A stretch of 64,000 nucleotides of DNA from Deltaproteobacteria bacterium (GCA_019309565.1 JAFDFZ010000007.1:1-64000); one strand, 5' to 3'; shown: positions 1 to 10,215, numbered from the stretch's first letter. Notes: a model not told the origin generated them from the letters alone. Numbers and translations are program-made.

Positions 1-1
1 G

Positions 2-1927
2 CCGGAGACCCGCCTCTTCCCAATCAAGCCGTATGCCATCGAGGGCTATTGTGTGGAATGCGCTGGAGAGAGCAAGCAGTTGGACATGTTTCCTAACAGC
101 ACGAAGCGGAATGGACCTGTCTCTCATCAATGCAATATCCATAACAATAGGGGCAAGTTTTTCAAAAGGATTACTCCGGCCGACCTAAAAAGGTATCAGG
201 AGGCCGAGAGGAGGTGGAAAGAGGAGAAAGACAGATTGCCCTATCCGAAGAGTGAGATTCCGGATGGGCAAGAAACGCACAGATTACTAGAACATCATTA
301 CTTTTATTGGCACCAGATGTTCAACCCCCGGCAGTTGTTGTGCCTGAGCACCCTGTTGAAGGCGATCGGGGAGGAAGAGGATCAGGTTTTGAAGGAGATG
401 TTGTTGAGTGGGTTTTATAATCTTTTGAACAATGTAAGCGATTTGTGTTCATATAGAACTTCTGTCCTTGCTTTGCGTCAAGTTTTTGCAAGGCATGATT
501 TTGCTCCAAAAAACTTGCCGTGTGAGAATAACGTGTGGGGTAGCTCTTTGGGAATGGGATCATTTTCATCGATGTTTGATGCCGTTATTAATGGGAAGCA
601 TTTTAACTTAAAACCATTTGATCGACTGCTAAGCGAAAATAAGAGCAAAAGCATAAACTCAAAAGAGAGGATACAAGGCAATTTACAGAATTGCAATCTT
701 AAGTGTACGACTTCGCAAGATATCAGATTGTCTCCAAAAGTGGAAATGGTAATCACCGATCCCCCCTACACGGGGAACGTCAACTATTCAGAACTGGCCG
801 ACTTTTTCTATGTCTGATTAAGGCTGATTCTATCCAAAACATACCCACATTTCGCCCCGGAAATTACCCCCAAGACCGAGGAGATTATTGAAAACCCCAC
901 TCGCGGCAAGACAGCATCAGATTATAAAGAAGGTCTCACCGAGGTCTGGAAAAAATGCCACGAAAACCTGAAGGCTGACGGCCTAATGGTCTTCACCTTT
1001 CACCACAGGGAAGGAAGCGCCTGGGAATCCCTCTTGGATTCACTTTGTAACGCATGCTTTTTCATTGAAGCGATATATCCCATACATGGGGAGTCCGAGA
1101 GTTCCCTCCACCTTATGAATAACAAGGCTATTGCCTACGATCTGATCCATGTCTGTAAAAAGCGAACTGAACAAACAGAGAACAAGAAGAGATCATGGGC
1201 CGGGGTCAGAGAGGAGATTCGAAAAAAGGCACGTAGAGAGATCGAGCTAATTGAAGCTGGTAGATATGGGAAAGAAAGGCTATCTCCTGCTGATGTCAAC
1301 ATTATCCTTATCGGAAAATGCCTTGAACTTTACAGCAAACATTACGGGATGATCGTGGACTATAAAGGAGATGTGGTTCCTCTCGGTGAAGCCCTCACTT
1401 CCATCCGTATGATGGTCGAACAGATTGTCTCCACCCGTCAACCTCTCCCTTCGGAGCTGGAGCATATTGATCCTATCAGCTACATATATCTCACCTGCCT
1501 CTGTGATAGGAAAGAGATCAAGAGCGATGAAGTGCACAAAACGACAAGGGGTATTATGGAACCCGAGGTTCTCATCAAGGCCGGCGTGATTAGAAAGGGG
1601 CGGGCCAAACGGGGCAGGACTTACGAGGTCAAGCTTCCAGTTGAGCGATACAAGGACCTGACCAGATTGTTTAAAAGCAAAACAAAAAGCCTGGACCAGC
1701 TTTCGCTCTTTCCTGATCTGGAGGAGGCCAAATTTGATAGCATGGCTCTTGTTGATGTTCTCCACTATCTTATGGGCCTTGCCGAGGCAGGAGAAAACCT
1801 GGTTCCCTGGTTAAACCAGTTCAAGCCCATTATTCCCAATATCCGAGCGTCTTTTGAGTACCTGCTGGAAAAAAACCCTACCTTTCAGGGACCAATAAAC
1901 AAGGTGCTTAGCATCATTGAGGTTTGA
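2..1927 (+). pseudogene. DUF1156-type DNA adenine methylase, interrupted by an in-frame stop
   Basis: The frame is open from base 2, so the 5' end lies outside the window. It reads as an N6-adenine DNA methylase of the DUF1156 kind, known from helicase-methylase defence loci. Seen: a ITPADLKRYQEAERRW segment, a HRLLEHHYFYWHQMFNPRQ segment and the catalytic DPPY box followed by NVNYSELADFFYV. Directly after FFYV the codon is TGA (815-817). The same frame then continues with LRLILSKTYPHFAPE and runs to the stop at 1927. From memory of the family, this codon is normally Trp (FFYVWLR), so one TGG to TGA change explains it. The C-terminal part carries the FTFHHRE and SLHLMNNKAIAYD segments. Either the methylase is dead or the base is a sequencing error. 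A late restart at 986 would lack DPPY. Confidence 0.85.
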
Positions 1928-1928
1928 G

Positions 1929-2357
1929 ATGAAGGGATATGAAATCTTAGAACAGCGTTATCTGAAGATTTACAGGCAAGATGGTATTGAGCCTTATGAC
2001 AACAGGATTGGTCTTTTCGATTTTCTCCGTGAGCTTAATGCAGGACCTGGGGGCATAACCAGGTATTCTTCTTTCATGGTTGTGGGTATAGATGATGTTC
2101 TTTATCTGGCAAAGCGGGAATCAAGACGCGCCATTGCCCTTGCTATCCATAAACTGCTTCAATCCGCGGCAAATGATCTTGAACGGAAGAAAAACGAGAT
2201 TCAGATCGTTTGTAAAGGCAAACTGGTCAAGGGCGACTCTTTCTGGGTGGAATATCGAGGCGAAATACTGCCCCTTGATTTTATCTTTGGCACGCCCATT
2301 AAACGCGAAATCAGGGGATTCCCGGTCTATACCACCAGCTTTAATCTATCGAGCTGA
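1929..2357 (+). CDS. hypothetical protein between methylase and helicase
   Basis: A 142-residue protein that I do not recognise. The ATG at 1929 is chosen because it begins two bases after the methylase stop (1925-1927) and has a TTGAGG ribosome site at 1917-1922. A TTG at 1917 is the alternative. It is soluble and mixed in charge, with no signal peptide or membrane segment. Its tight fit between the methylase and the helicase suggests translational coupling and a role as an accessory subunit of the same locus. This is inferred from position only. Confidence 0.6.
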   Translation: MKGYEILEQRYLKIYRQDGIEPYDNRIGLFDFLRELNAGPGGITRYSSFMVVGIDDVLYLAKRESRRAIALAIHKLLQSAANDLERKKNEIQIVCKGKLVKGDSFWVEYRGEILPLDFIFGTPIKREIRGFPVYTTSFNLSS

Positions 2358-2378
2358 TAGGCCGATCATATTCATCGA

Positions 2379-5171
2379 ATGGAAATCAAGAAAGATATAA
2401 AAGTAAAGGTCCCATATCGCCCTGAGCTGGGAACCGGTTCAGTGCTCCAGGTTTCCGAAGCTCCAGGGGGCGAATACCAGGTCGATGTAGTTTTTGAAAA
2501 AGATGGTAAGAGGTTTCTGGAAACCTTTCCCCATAGTCTTCTTACGCCTGTCGCTGATATCTTCGAGCGGTATCAAAACGGCGAATCCGATCATCCGTTG
2601 GATTTTTTCTTAAAGCAACTGGCCTACCAGTTGCCCCTTGAAAATTCAGGCGGGGAACTCTCCAACAGCAGGACAGATCTTCTGCCTCACCAGATTCTGT
2701 TAACTCACCAAATTGTCAGCGCCCAGAGGCGAAAATTTTTGATCGCCGATGAGGTTGGCCTGGGGAAAACCATTGAGGTGGGGATGATTATTAAAGAACT
2801 GCTTTCACGTGGAGAAGCCAGGAGAATATTAATCATTTGCCCTGCAGGCCTCACTGTGAACTGGCAGAACGAAATGAAAGATTGCTTCCGAGTTTTTTTT
2901 GACATCTTTGGCCGGGACTTCTCTGATGCGAATCCTCACGCATGGGAGCGTCACAATCTGGTCATTGTTTCAATAGACACTATCAAAAAGCCCGGGCGCT
3001 TAGGAAAGATGATGGCAGGCCCGGACTGGGACCTGATAGTCATCGATGAAGCCCATCACTTGAGTAGGAAGAGATACGGCAAGAAGATAGATGTCACCCA
3101 GAATTACCGGTTGGCAGAAAAAACCAAAGGGAAGACACGGGATTTTTTATTTCTTACTGCCACTTCTCACCAGGGGGATGCTTATCAATTCTGGTCTCTG
3201 GTCCAGCTTTTGGATGATCAACTTTTTGAAAAGCCAGAGGCTATGCTGGATCACAGGGGTCTCCTTGGCAGAGTCATGTTTCGGCGCACAAAAAAGGAAG
3301 TTACAGATGCAAATGGAAATCCGATTTTCATGCGAAGACAGGTGCACACACAGAAATTTCAGCTCTCTATGCGTGAGCAGAGGTTTTACGATAGGCTGAC
3401 CGAATACTTAAGAGAAGGTTATGACGCTGCCGGCATAGGGGAAGACAAAACCACCAAACAGCAGCGTGCAGTTGGCTTTGTCATGGCCACCTTTCAAAAA
3501 ATCATGTCTTCAAGCCCCAGGGCCATTAAGCAAGCGCTCAGACGTCGACTACTTGCGCTTTATGCCAGAAAGCAGATGTCTCTTGAAAGCGGCGCCTACG
3601 GGGCCATAACCAGGCCGGATATTTCATCCAAGATCATAAAATATCAAGAAGAGATGCGGAGAATAGTTGCTGATTTACTCTCCTACCGGCAGCCTGGCAT
3701 TGATTATACGGAAGCTGATTCATACATTACCAGATTAAAACAGAGATTGATGAAGAGGCCCAGGTTTGAGGAAGAAGTCACCCATTGGGCGTTGGATGCG
3801 ATGGAATCGGAAGATGGAATCATTGAATCAGCGGCCAATATCCCTAATGAGGAGGAAAAGATAAAAGAACTTATAGAGCTCGTGGACGAAGGTCCTGACC
3901 GGAAGTTTGACACATTGATTCGAGCTATTGAGCAGATCAGACGAGAAAATAAGAATGAGAAGATGATCATCTTCACCCAATATCTGGAAACTCTCTATTT
4001 CCTCCAAGATGAGATAGGCAAATATTATGATCCTAAGAAGATAGCAATCGTTAAAGGTGGCCTATTAGAAGATAAGATCGCATCCTGCGAATCTTTCTGG
4101 GATGAAAACGGCGCCCAGTTCCTCATCTCTACTTCAGCAGGAGGCGAGGGAATCAATCTTCAGGTTTGCCGAATACTATTCAACTATGATTTACCGTGGA
4201 ACCCTATGGCGGTTGAACAGCGTATTGGCCGTATTCACAGATACGGCCAAACCGACACCGTCCAGATCTATAACTTGGTAGCCGAGGGAACCATTGAGGA
4301 AAAAGTTTACGCAATCCTCGAGGAAAAACTCCTTGAGATAGCCATGACCATCGGCAAAATAGATCCTGTAACAGGAGAGGTGAGTGAAGATTTCCGGTCA
4401 GAGATACTTGGATTTTTGGGATCAAGCACAAACTACACCTCTCTTTATAGAGAGGCCCTCATACATCGAAATTACGAAAGAACTGAACAGGAGATCGCCG
4501 AGGCCATCCAGGCAGCGAAAGATGCCAGTGAGGCCCTTCGACAGCTCACACAGGATCTTTCAAATTTCAACCTGGAATACTACAGGGAACTGGAAGGGAA
4601 GTTTACTCTGGAAGACCTGAAACGGTTCACGGAAAAAGCGATCCTGCGCCTGGGTGGCAGTTTCATCCCATCTGGCAATCTTATTCAAATAACGGTTCCT
4701 CCGGTTTTGAAGAAATATCCAGGCGTGGCATCTCGTTATGAAAACGTCACCTTTTCAAGGGAAACTGCCACACGGAAAAGGAACGTAGATTTACTCGGGA
4801 TCGGGCATCCTCTCATCGATGCCTTGATTGATTACTATAAGAGCGAATCCGTATCTGGCGAATTGTTGAATATCAGATGTAAAGGTGTTCCTTCCTTCCT
4901 CACTGCTCGATATCTCTTTACTATTGAATTTGAAGATGGAACCAGGCGTGAACTGTATCGGAGTTTTATGATAGATGGTGAAAAGACGATAGAAGATTTG
5001 GACTTTTTAGATTTGGACAATTATGGTCAAATTGGCTGGCAGGAGCCTGCACCTTTCATTGCAGATAAATTGAAAATGTTTACCCGAAATGAGGAGGCAA
5101 GAATTCGCTCCAACTATGAGGGGATTATCAATATCAGACATAGATGTGTTGGTATTCAGGCAATACGATGA
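2379..5171 (+). CDS. SNF2-family DEAD/DEAH helicase of a defence locus
   Basis: A 930-residue superfamily 2 helicase of the SNF2/RapA/DrmD type. Walker A is DEVGLGKT with the lysine near residue 130. The Walker B box is IDEAHH (D223-H226), motif III is LTATSHQGD, and the C-terminal helicase domain has STSAGGEGINLQ and the arginine finger region EQRIGRIHRYGQT. A long charged segment separates the two RecA lobes, and about 270 residues follow the helicase core. Such helicases sit beside DUF1156 methylases in restriction-like defence islands (for example Hma or DISARM-like loci), where they are thought to track on DNA. It follows the small hypothetical gene by 21 bases on the same strand, so an operon is likely. 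The reading frame is intact although the methylase upstream is broken. Confidence 0.88.
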   Translation: MEIKKDIKVKVPYRPELGTGSVLQVSEAPGGEYQVDVVFEKDGKRFLETFPHSLLTPVADIFERYQNGESDHPLDFFLKQLAYQLPLENSGGELSNSRTDLLPHQILLTHQIVSAQRRKFLIADEVGLGKTIEVGMIIKELLSRGEARRILIICPAGLTVNWQNEMKDCFRVFFDIFGRDFSDANPHAWERHNLVIVSIDTIKKPGRLGKMMAGPDWDLIVIDEAHHLSRKRYGKKIDVTQNYRLAEKTKGKTRDFLFLTATSHQGDAYQFWSLVQLLDDQLFEKPEAMLDHRGLLGRVMFRRTKKEVTDANGNPIFMRRQVHTQKFQLSMREQRFYDRLTEYLREGYDAAGIGEDKTTKQQRAVGFVMATFQKIMSSSPRAIKQALRRRLLALYARKQMSLESGAYGAITRPDISSKIIKYQEEMRRIVADLLSYRQPGIDYTEADSYITRLKQRLMKRPRFEEEVTHWALDAMESEDGIIESAANIPNEEEKIKELIELVDEGPDRKFDTLIRAIEQIRRENKNEKMIIFTQYLETLYFLQDEIGKYYDPKKIAIVKGGLLEDKIASCESFWDENGAQFLISTSAGGEGINLQVCRILFNYDLPWNPMAVEQRIGRIHRYGQTDTVQIYNLVAEGTIEEKVYAILEEKLLEIAMTIGKIDPVTGEVSEDFRSEILGFLGSSTNYTSLYREALIHRNYERTEQEIAEAIQAAKDASEALRQLTQDLSNFNLEYYRELEGKFTLEDLKRFTEKAILRLGGSFIPSGNLIQITVPPVLKKYPGVASRYENVTFSRETATRKRNVDLLGIGHPLIDALIDYYKSESVSGELLNIRCKGVPSFLTARYLFTIEFEDGTRRELYRSFMIDGEKTIEDLDFLDLDNYGQIGWQEPAPFIADKLKMFTRNEEARIRSNYEGIINIRHRCVGIQAIR

Positions 5172-5301
5172 GTTTATAAAGATCAAAATGACCTTGAAAA
5201 GAATACGCTGCCCAACATGACCTAAGTCTCTTACTTCGTTTGGTACTTCAAATTCACACAAAATGTTAGTGGAAATCAGCAAGTAGTTTAGGAAAGATTT
5301 T

Positions 5302-6108
5302 ATGATCGAGTTTGTTAAATCTTACGGAATATTGATTTTGGCAATTTACGGTACTATTCAAGTTTGGTTTATTGCTTTATGGAAAAAGTATGTTCGGAAA
5401 GGCAAGATAAATATCTATGAAACCGGCACTATAGAAGTCGGTTATAGCACCTTCGGCCCTACAATAGGTCTTAATGGTACATTGCGGGCACTAAATAAAG
5501 ATGTATTTGTAAAATCAATAGACTTAGAAGTGGTTAGGGAAAAAGATAAAGCCCAACATATTTTGAACTGGATTGCCTTCCGATCACCAAAGATTGGCCT
5601 GGCAGGAAGTCAGCCAGCTTCAATGGAAATCCCCGCTGGCTTTTTAGTTTCCCCGGATTCCCCACACAGATTTAATATTGTTTTTAATGATGCCGAGCTT
5701 TTTGAAGAAATTAGACCTTTATTCAATGCATACATTTCAGAATGGCTTAAAGTCGCGGAGCAGTTGACCAAAGTTTGGCCGCCTTCGCTTGGGGTAACTC
5801 CACAACCTGAAATAATTGCTAAGCAGCTCGAATTAATCGAAGCTTTTAGAAAGAGCCCAATTCACGTTGAAACATATACCGCTCTTGATAGGAAATGTTA
5901 TTGGGAGCCAGGGAAGTATCGTCTGAAAATCAATGTGAGGACATCAAAGCCTGATAAAGTTTTCACTAACAATTATCATTTTTCAATAACTGAAGCCGAT
6001 TCAAAAAATTTGAAGCTAAACGTAATAACTATGTTGGAAGAGCCAATTTCAAATTATTTAAGAATTCAAAATTATCCCTATAATTTTGCCTATTCAGCGT
6101 ATGAATAG
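5302..6108 (+). CDS. membrane-anchored hypothetical protein
   Basis: A 268-residue protein with one N-terminal hydrophobic helix (about residues 6-27, ending in WKKYVRKG), so probably inserted in the inner membrane with a soluble domain behind it. I do not recognise the domain. The soluble part is rich in beta-strand-like alternation and has no obvious catalytic motif. The ATG at 5302 follows an AGGAAAG ribosome site. The base composition is more A/T-rich than the core genes to the right, in keeping with island DNA. Confidence 0.6.
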   Translation: MIEFVKSYGILILAIYGTIQVWFIALWKKYVRKGKINIYETGTIEVGYSTFGPTIGLNGTLRALNKDVFVKSIDLEVVREKDKAQHILNWIAFRSPKIGLAGSQPASMEIPAGFLVSPDSPHRFNIVFNDAELFEEIRPLFNAYISEWLKVAEQLTKVWPPSLGVTPQPEIIAKQLELIEAFRKSPIHVETYTALDRKCYWEPGKYRLKINVRTSKPDKVFTNNYHFSITEADSKNLKLNVITMLEEPISNYLRIQNYPYNFAYSAYE

Positions 6109-6234
6109 TGGAGGCATGGCTTCCGATCTGCGGAAAGGGATAGCATTTCCAAGTAGCAGAGAAGGGATCATATATTTGATTTTGACGAATGAAATTCATT
6201 CTAGCTCGTTTTCTTTCAGGGAAGAGCAGTAGCC

Positions 6235-7276
6235 ATGGCACTTCGTTTCTGGAGAAGAATTAAGATCGCACCAGGGGTGACCCTGAACCTGAGTAAGTCG
6301 GGTGGATCCCTCTCTTTCGGTTCACGAGGAGCCAAATTCACCATTGGAGGACGGGGCAAGAGAGCTACTGTTGGTTTACCGGGGACAGGCCTGTTCTATA
6401 CCTCAACGTTTCCTTCTGAGAAACGGGCTGCGCGCAAAGAGCGAATATCCAGAAATTATGCACCTACAATCCGCCCGGAAGATCGACTGACTCTGGGCTT
6501 CTTCAAACGGCTCATCACACCGGATGATGAAGAGGCTTTTGTGGATGGATGCAGGGAACTGGCCCTTGGAAATGAAGATTCGGCCTTAAACCACCTTCGC
6601 AAAGCCGTCCATCTGGCAGACGGTGCTTATCTTGCCGGGTTTCTCGCCTTTAAGAAGGAACTACTTGAAGAAGCCGAACAATATCTTAATGAAGCTTACG
6701 GGAACTATCGCAAGTTGGGGACCTACTTCTCCAAATATGGTATCTCGGCCACCATGAGCCTGCCCATCATCGATGAGGTCTCGGCCCATGTTGGTCCTGA
6801 TGTCAGGGGAATCCTCCTGGCCCTGGTGGAAATTTACCAGAGACAGAAAAAATGGGAGGATGCCCTTGATTGTCTAAATAAGCTCCGTCGATTGGAGCCT
6901 GATGATGTGGTGGTCAAGCTCTCCGTTGCTGAAATCCTGATGGAGGCTCGGGCAGATGATCGAAACGTTTGCCGAAGGGTGGTAAGGCTGGCCGAAGGGA
7001 TAGAAAACGAATCCGAGATCCATGCCGCCCTTCTGCTTTACAAGGCAAAGGCCCTAAGGAAGCTACATCTCAACAATGCTGCCCGGGATGTCCTTACCAA
7101 AGCCCTCCGCCGAAAGAAGGACCGCTCTGATTCTCCTTCATGCCCTCCGGTATGAGAGAGCCCTGGCTTATGAGGATCTTGGCCAGCACAAACGTGCCCG
7201 CTCCGAACTTGAAAAACTCTATGCTGAAGCCCCGGGTTATGAAGATGTGGCGGCAAGATTGGGACTATCATCATAG
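6235..7276 (+). pseudogene. DUF4236-TPR protein with C-terminal frameshift
   Basis: The N-terminus (about residues 1-60) is a DUF4236 domain, a glycine/serine-rich beta module recognisable from FWRRIKIAPGVTLNLSKSG and SFGSRGAKFTIGGRGKRATVGLPGTGL split over two strands. TPR-like helical pairs follow from residue 90, such as WEDALDCLNKLRRLEPDD. The frame ends at 7155 in a non-TPR tail. The neighbouring frame between about 7120 and 7276 continues the solenoid with ALRYERALAYEDLGQHKRA and ends with EDVAARLGLSS. Removing one T in GATTCT near 7128-7133 restores DLLHALRYERA. So the real protein was about 345 residues, and the gene carries a one-base insertion or a sequencing error. Confidence 0.75.
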
Positions 7277-7358
7277 CAATAATGAAAAAGGTGTACCTCG
7301 TTAGGATTTCAAGTGCATAGGAATATCTACCTATTAGAATGAGAGACCTTTCCAAGTT

Positions 7359-7910
7359 CTATTTCCAATGTGCTAAATGTATCCTGTTTAGGAAGTCAAT
7401 CGCTTTCTCCAATTCAGGTTCATTAATAGTCCAACCAAATTTATGTGCTATAGTTTTAATAGTTTCCTTACTTGCCGTGCCTCCTTGTCGCGTTAAAATA
7501 AAATAGGCCTTAGCAGCTAATGCCAATTGCATGTAATCAGGGGTTCCAGCACCTTTAATTGTATTTGCAGCATCATCGATTTGCTTCCATTCATCAGGAT
7601 ATTCCTTTTTCTTTCGCTCGAGCAATTTGAGCCCATCTTTAGTTAAGGAATAATCATATCTCGCCATCTCAAAACCATTATGATTCCACCCATATACTGT
7701 ACAGTTTTCTTCAATATACCCAAGAGCCTTCAATTCAGAGTTTGCTTCTGCTACCTGAGACGAGTAAGGCCCATAGAAATGTGGGCTGAAACCGTGATTT
7801 TCATCCAACATTTCAGAAAGGAAATAGACTCGTTTTTGAAGTAACGTTCTGCCACTTATTCTTCCGTCGAAGGCACCATAGGCTAATAATATGAAATCAC
7901 GTGTTTTCAT
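7359..7910 (-). CDS. YwgA-like protein paired with HD phosphohydrolase
   Basis: A 183-residue protein resembling the Bacillus YwgA family: a winged-helix-like N-terminus (RTLLQKRVYFLSE) followed by the FHFYGPYS-type box, here FSPHFYGPYSSQV. No enzyme motif is seen. Its ATG (7910-7908) overlaps the TGA of the upstream HD gene in an ATGA, so translation of the two is coupled. GAGGGG precedes the start. In Bacillus subtilis ywgA also sits next to ywfO, an HD protein, so the pairing is conserved over a great distance (from memory of that genome). A regulator or partner of the HD enzyme is the natural inference. Confidence 0.7.
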   Translation of the reverse strand: MKTRDFILLAYGAFDGRISGRTLLQKRVYFLSEMLDENHGFSPHFYGPYSSQVAEANSELKALGYIEENCTVYGWNHNGFEMARYDYSLTKDGLKLLERKKKEYPDEWKQIDDAANTIKGAGTPDYMQLALAAKAYFILTRQGGTASKETIKTIAHKFGWTINEPELEKAIDFLNRIHLAHWK

Positions 7911-9325
7911 CTTTCCCCTCCCTCAAAGAAAGATACAATATTTTCTAAGATAATCTTATCAAGCGTTGTCTTTATTTTGTCTCTATCAACAGGTGTATCA
8001 TATGAAACAGGCGCATAAAGCTCAACAAATGCCTCACTGAGTCTTTCGTTAATGGAATTGAAGAGCGCCGACTCCTCTTCAAATGTAGAAATACCCTTGG
8101 GTCCACGGTCAACGAGTATAGCTGCTTCATCGTTTCGAGACTGCGCTCTGACAGATTTTATGGTGTAAGAATATATGATTAGAAAGTGGGAATCATCTTC
8201 AGGATTGCAGGTAATTTTGCCCAGATTTTTACCCTTTATTGTTTTACATATTGGTTGCCATAAATACCTTTCCAATCTTGTTCGTTGCTCTTTGTTTTCT
8301 GGTCGAGAAATATTAAGCAGGTCATCTCGACATATTTCAGGTAAGTCCTTTATTGGCCGATCAAAGATTCTCTTTAATAGCCTCCGTTCATTCAATCGAA
8401 CCAAAAACTCATGACAGTATTTTCCTTCAAAGTTTCTATCTAAAAAGGTCATAAGGAATTTGGCGTCATCCCATAATACATAATCTTTTATGAACTCAGG
8501 AGATCCATCGTATCTATATAAATTATAAAGCTCCTCAATTTGATCGATATCTATTCCCAAACATATTGCTCTAATCAACATTTGATCTGTTATAAGCCTT
8601 ACGCGATGACGATAGACCTGATTCGTTATGTAATATTTTGCTAAAACAAATTGTTCAAGAGCATGGATACCGTCCTTTGAAATCATCAGGTGCTTTCCTT
8701 CAGGAGGGTCATCCACGGCCCTCATTTCCCGATGAAGCTGCCTCCTATCAAAGACACCATACTTCACACCGCAAAAATAGCTATCTCTAAGGAGATAATC
8801 CTGTTTGTCAGCATCGATTGGCCCAGAGACTATTGAACGCAACAAAGGATCTCCATAACCTTCACCAAGGATCTTAATAATTTTATCACGCTCAACGGAT
8901 GCAATATGCCTCCTAATATATGGATCGTTTCCTATTATATCAGCCGTTATATGTTCGTGGATCTTTTCAGTCTTATTTAGATCGCTTGGAAGTTTTTCCT
9001 TATCTGTATAAATTTCAAGGGCTTCTTCTGAAACATGTGAAAAGGGTCCATGACCAATATCGTGGAGTAATGCAGCAAGCCGGATTAACTTTATCTCGTC
9101 ATTTAAGACGCCAAGTGAATTGGCTATAAGACTCGCAATGTGACAGACACCGAGTGAATGTTCAAAGCGGGTATGGAGAGCTCCAGGGTAAACCAGATGT
9201 GCAAATGCTAATTGGCGAATTCTCCTAAGCCTTTGGAAAATCGGGCTACTAACAATATCGCCTTCAATCCCATCTATTCTTATAAAGCCGAAGACAGGGT
9301 CTCTTATCTCCCTTGGTTCACTCAT
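7907..9325 (-). CDS. SAMHD1/YwfO-like HD-domain phosphohydrolase
   Basis: A 472-residue HD-superfamily enzyme, probably a dNTP triphosphohydrolase or related nucleotide phosphohydrolase. The N-terminus DPVFGFIRIDG and QRLRRIRQLAF are typical of the YwfO/SAMHD1 branch. Metal ligands are visible: H56 in HTRFEHSLG, H88-D89 in LLHDIGHGPFSH, and D171/D173 in SGPIDADKQDYLLRDS. The C-terminal 170 residues are charged and specific to this branch. It is co-translated with the YwgA-like gene. Bacterial dGTPases of this fold can act in phage defence by draining dNTPs. The surrounding defence-like genes make that plausible here but do not prove it. No ribosome site is obvious before the ATG at 9325. Confidence 0.8.
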   Translation of the reverse strand: MSEPREIRDPVFGFIRIDGIEGDIVSSPIFQRLRRIRQLAFAHLVYPGALHTRFEHSLGVCHIASLIANSLGVLNDEIKLIRLAALLHDIGHGPFSHVSEEALEIYTDKEKLPSDLNKTEKIHEHITADIIGNDPYIRRHIASVERDKIIKILGEGYGDPLLRSIVSGPIDADKQDYLLRDSYFCGVKYGVFDRRQLHREMRAVDDPPEGKHLMISKDGIHALEQFVLAKYYITNQVYRHRVRLITDQMLIRAICLGIDIDQIEELYNLYRYDGSPEFIKDYVLWDDAKFLMTFLDRNFEGKYCHEFLVRLNERRLLKRIFDRPIKDLPEICRDDLLNISRPENKEQRTRLERYLWQPICKTIKGKNLGKITCNPEDDSHFLIIYSYTIKSVRAQSRNDEAAILVDRGPKGISTFEEESALFNSINERLSEAFVELYAPVSYDTPVDRDKIKTTLDKIILENIVSFFEGGER

Positions 9326-10215
9326 GGTTTTAAATTATCAATGTAAAAGCACTATATAAAATGCATCCCACTTCCTTGAAAGCCCATATTTCCTGGACCA
9401 TTTTTCTATCTGAGTTTTGAACTCTTACCGGAATTAATTGATTGAGCCTATAGTAAAGGTATTAAGGATTGTCAAGGGAAAATACAATATATTGAATTCT
9501 TCAAGAGTGTATCACCTAAATATTGGTATTTTGAGATTAATCCTCACAGCTATCAATTCATTTTCACTGCCTGGTTATGCCACTCGTTGCCTCCCTTCTT
9601 TGATTTTTCAGCCATAGGCATCGTATCCTCACCCTGGCTCGTGTCCTATTGAGCAAACAGGGTAATGGTGAGGCGTCACATGGCTGTGAAGAAAACCAGA
9701 AAAACGAAAAATAAATCAAGAATTCCCGGGGTGGACGTGGGCGAGGTGGTCGAATTGGGGTCAGCCCTTTGATTACCTATTTAATAATTTTAAGGTAGTA
9801 TCAAAGGTGTGACCCCATTTGCACCTGCCTCTTGTCGTCATAAGCATATGTCCAAGTATTGCTCAGGAGATCCGTAAATGCGGCTAACTTGCCCATGTGG
9901 GTGTAGGTAAATCCCTAATTCCGGCAGTTAAAATCCGTACACCGCGCAACCAGCCTCAGGCATACCCTCCAGGCGGACAAGCCGGTGAGCTATGCAAAAA
10001 TTGGTCTGAAATTTCAACTCTGGTGTAAAAATATTAATCTTGACAACAAAAACAGCTTAAGCTATTCATGAGATTATTGTTTGGGTTAATGGGTGCTTCA
10101 ATATGTTGTGCTGAAGCTGAAGCCTATACACAATTAATCATCTTCGATCGACTCACACTGAAAAAGAAATGCCTTATCTTTTTTATTTATTCCATCGTTC
10201 CAACACGTTACTAAA
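9326..10215. other. 890-bp gene-free stretch with one REP-like palindrome
   Basis: No convincing intact gene. It holds the first 72-bp REP-like element (9751-9822). A short open frame from an ATG at 9680 (MAVKKTRKTKNKS onward) runs straight into that element and stops inside it, which could be a gene start cut by the insertion, but it is too short to judge. A TTGACA at about 10039 upstream of the SEC-C gene has only a weak -10 partner. The rest looks like unremarkable spacer. Confidence 0.5.
9751..9822. repeat. REP-like palindromic element, copy 1
   Basis: A 72-bp element that recurs at 11847-11918 with a single difference (71 of 72 bases the same). The ends are an inverted repeat: GGGGTCAGCCCTTTGAT at 9757-9773 pairs with ATCAAAGGTGTGACCCC at 9800-9816, 15 of 17 positions complementary. 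An inner TACCT/AGGTA extends the hairpin. The GGGGTCAG... ends are typical of the REP sequences mobilised by REP-associated tyrosine transposases, and a decayed transposase of that kind lies at 12749-13167. Confidence 0.85.

Noticed and set aside
815-817. TGA read as selenocysteine or tryptophan
   Set aside because: The family has Trp here, no selenocysteine-insertion hairpin is evident, and TGA is a normal stop in neighbouring genes such as at 1925-1927.
5007-5282. 91-codon minus-strand frame containing EVPNEVRDLG
   Set aside because: Overlaps the helicase 3' end. The phrase looks like a translated dispersed repeat rather than a gene, and only one copy is here.
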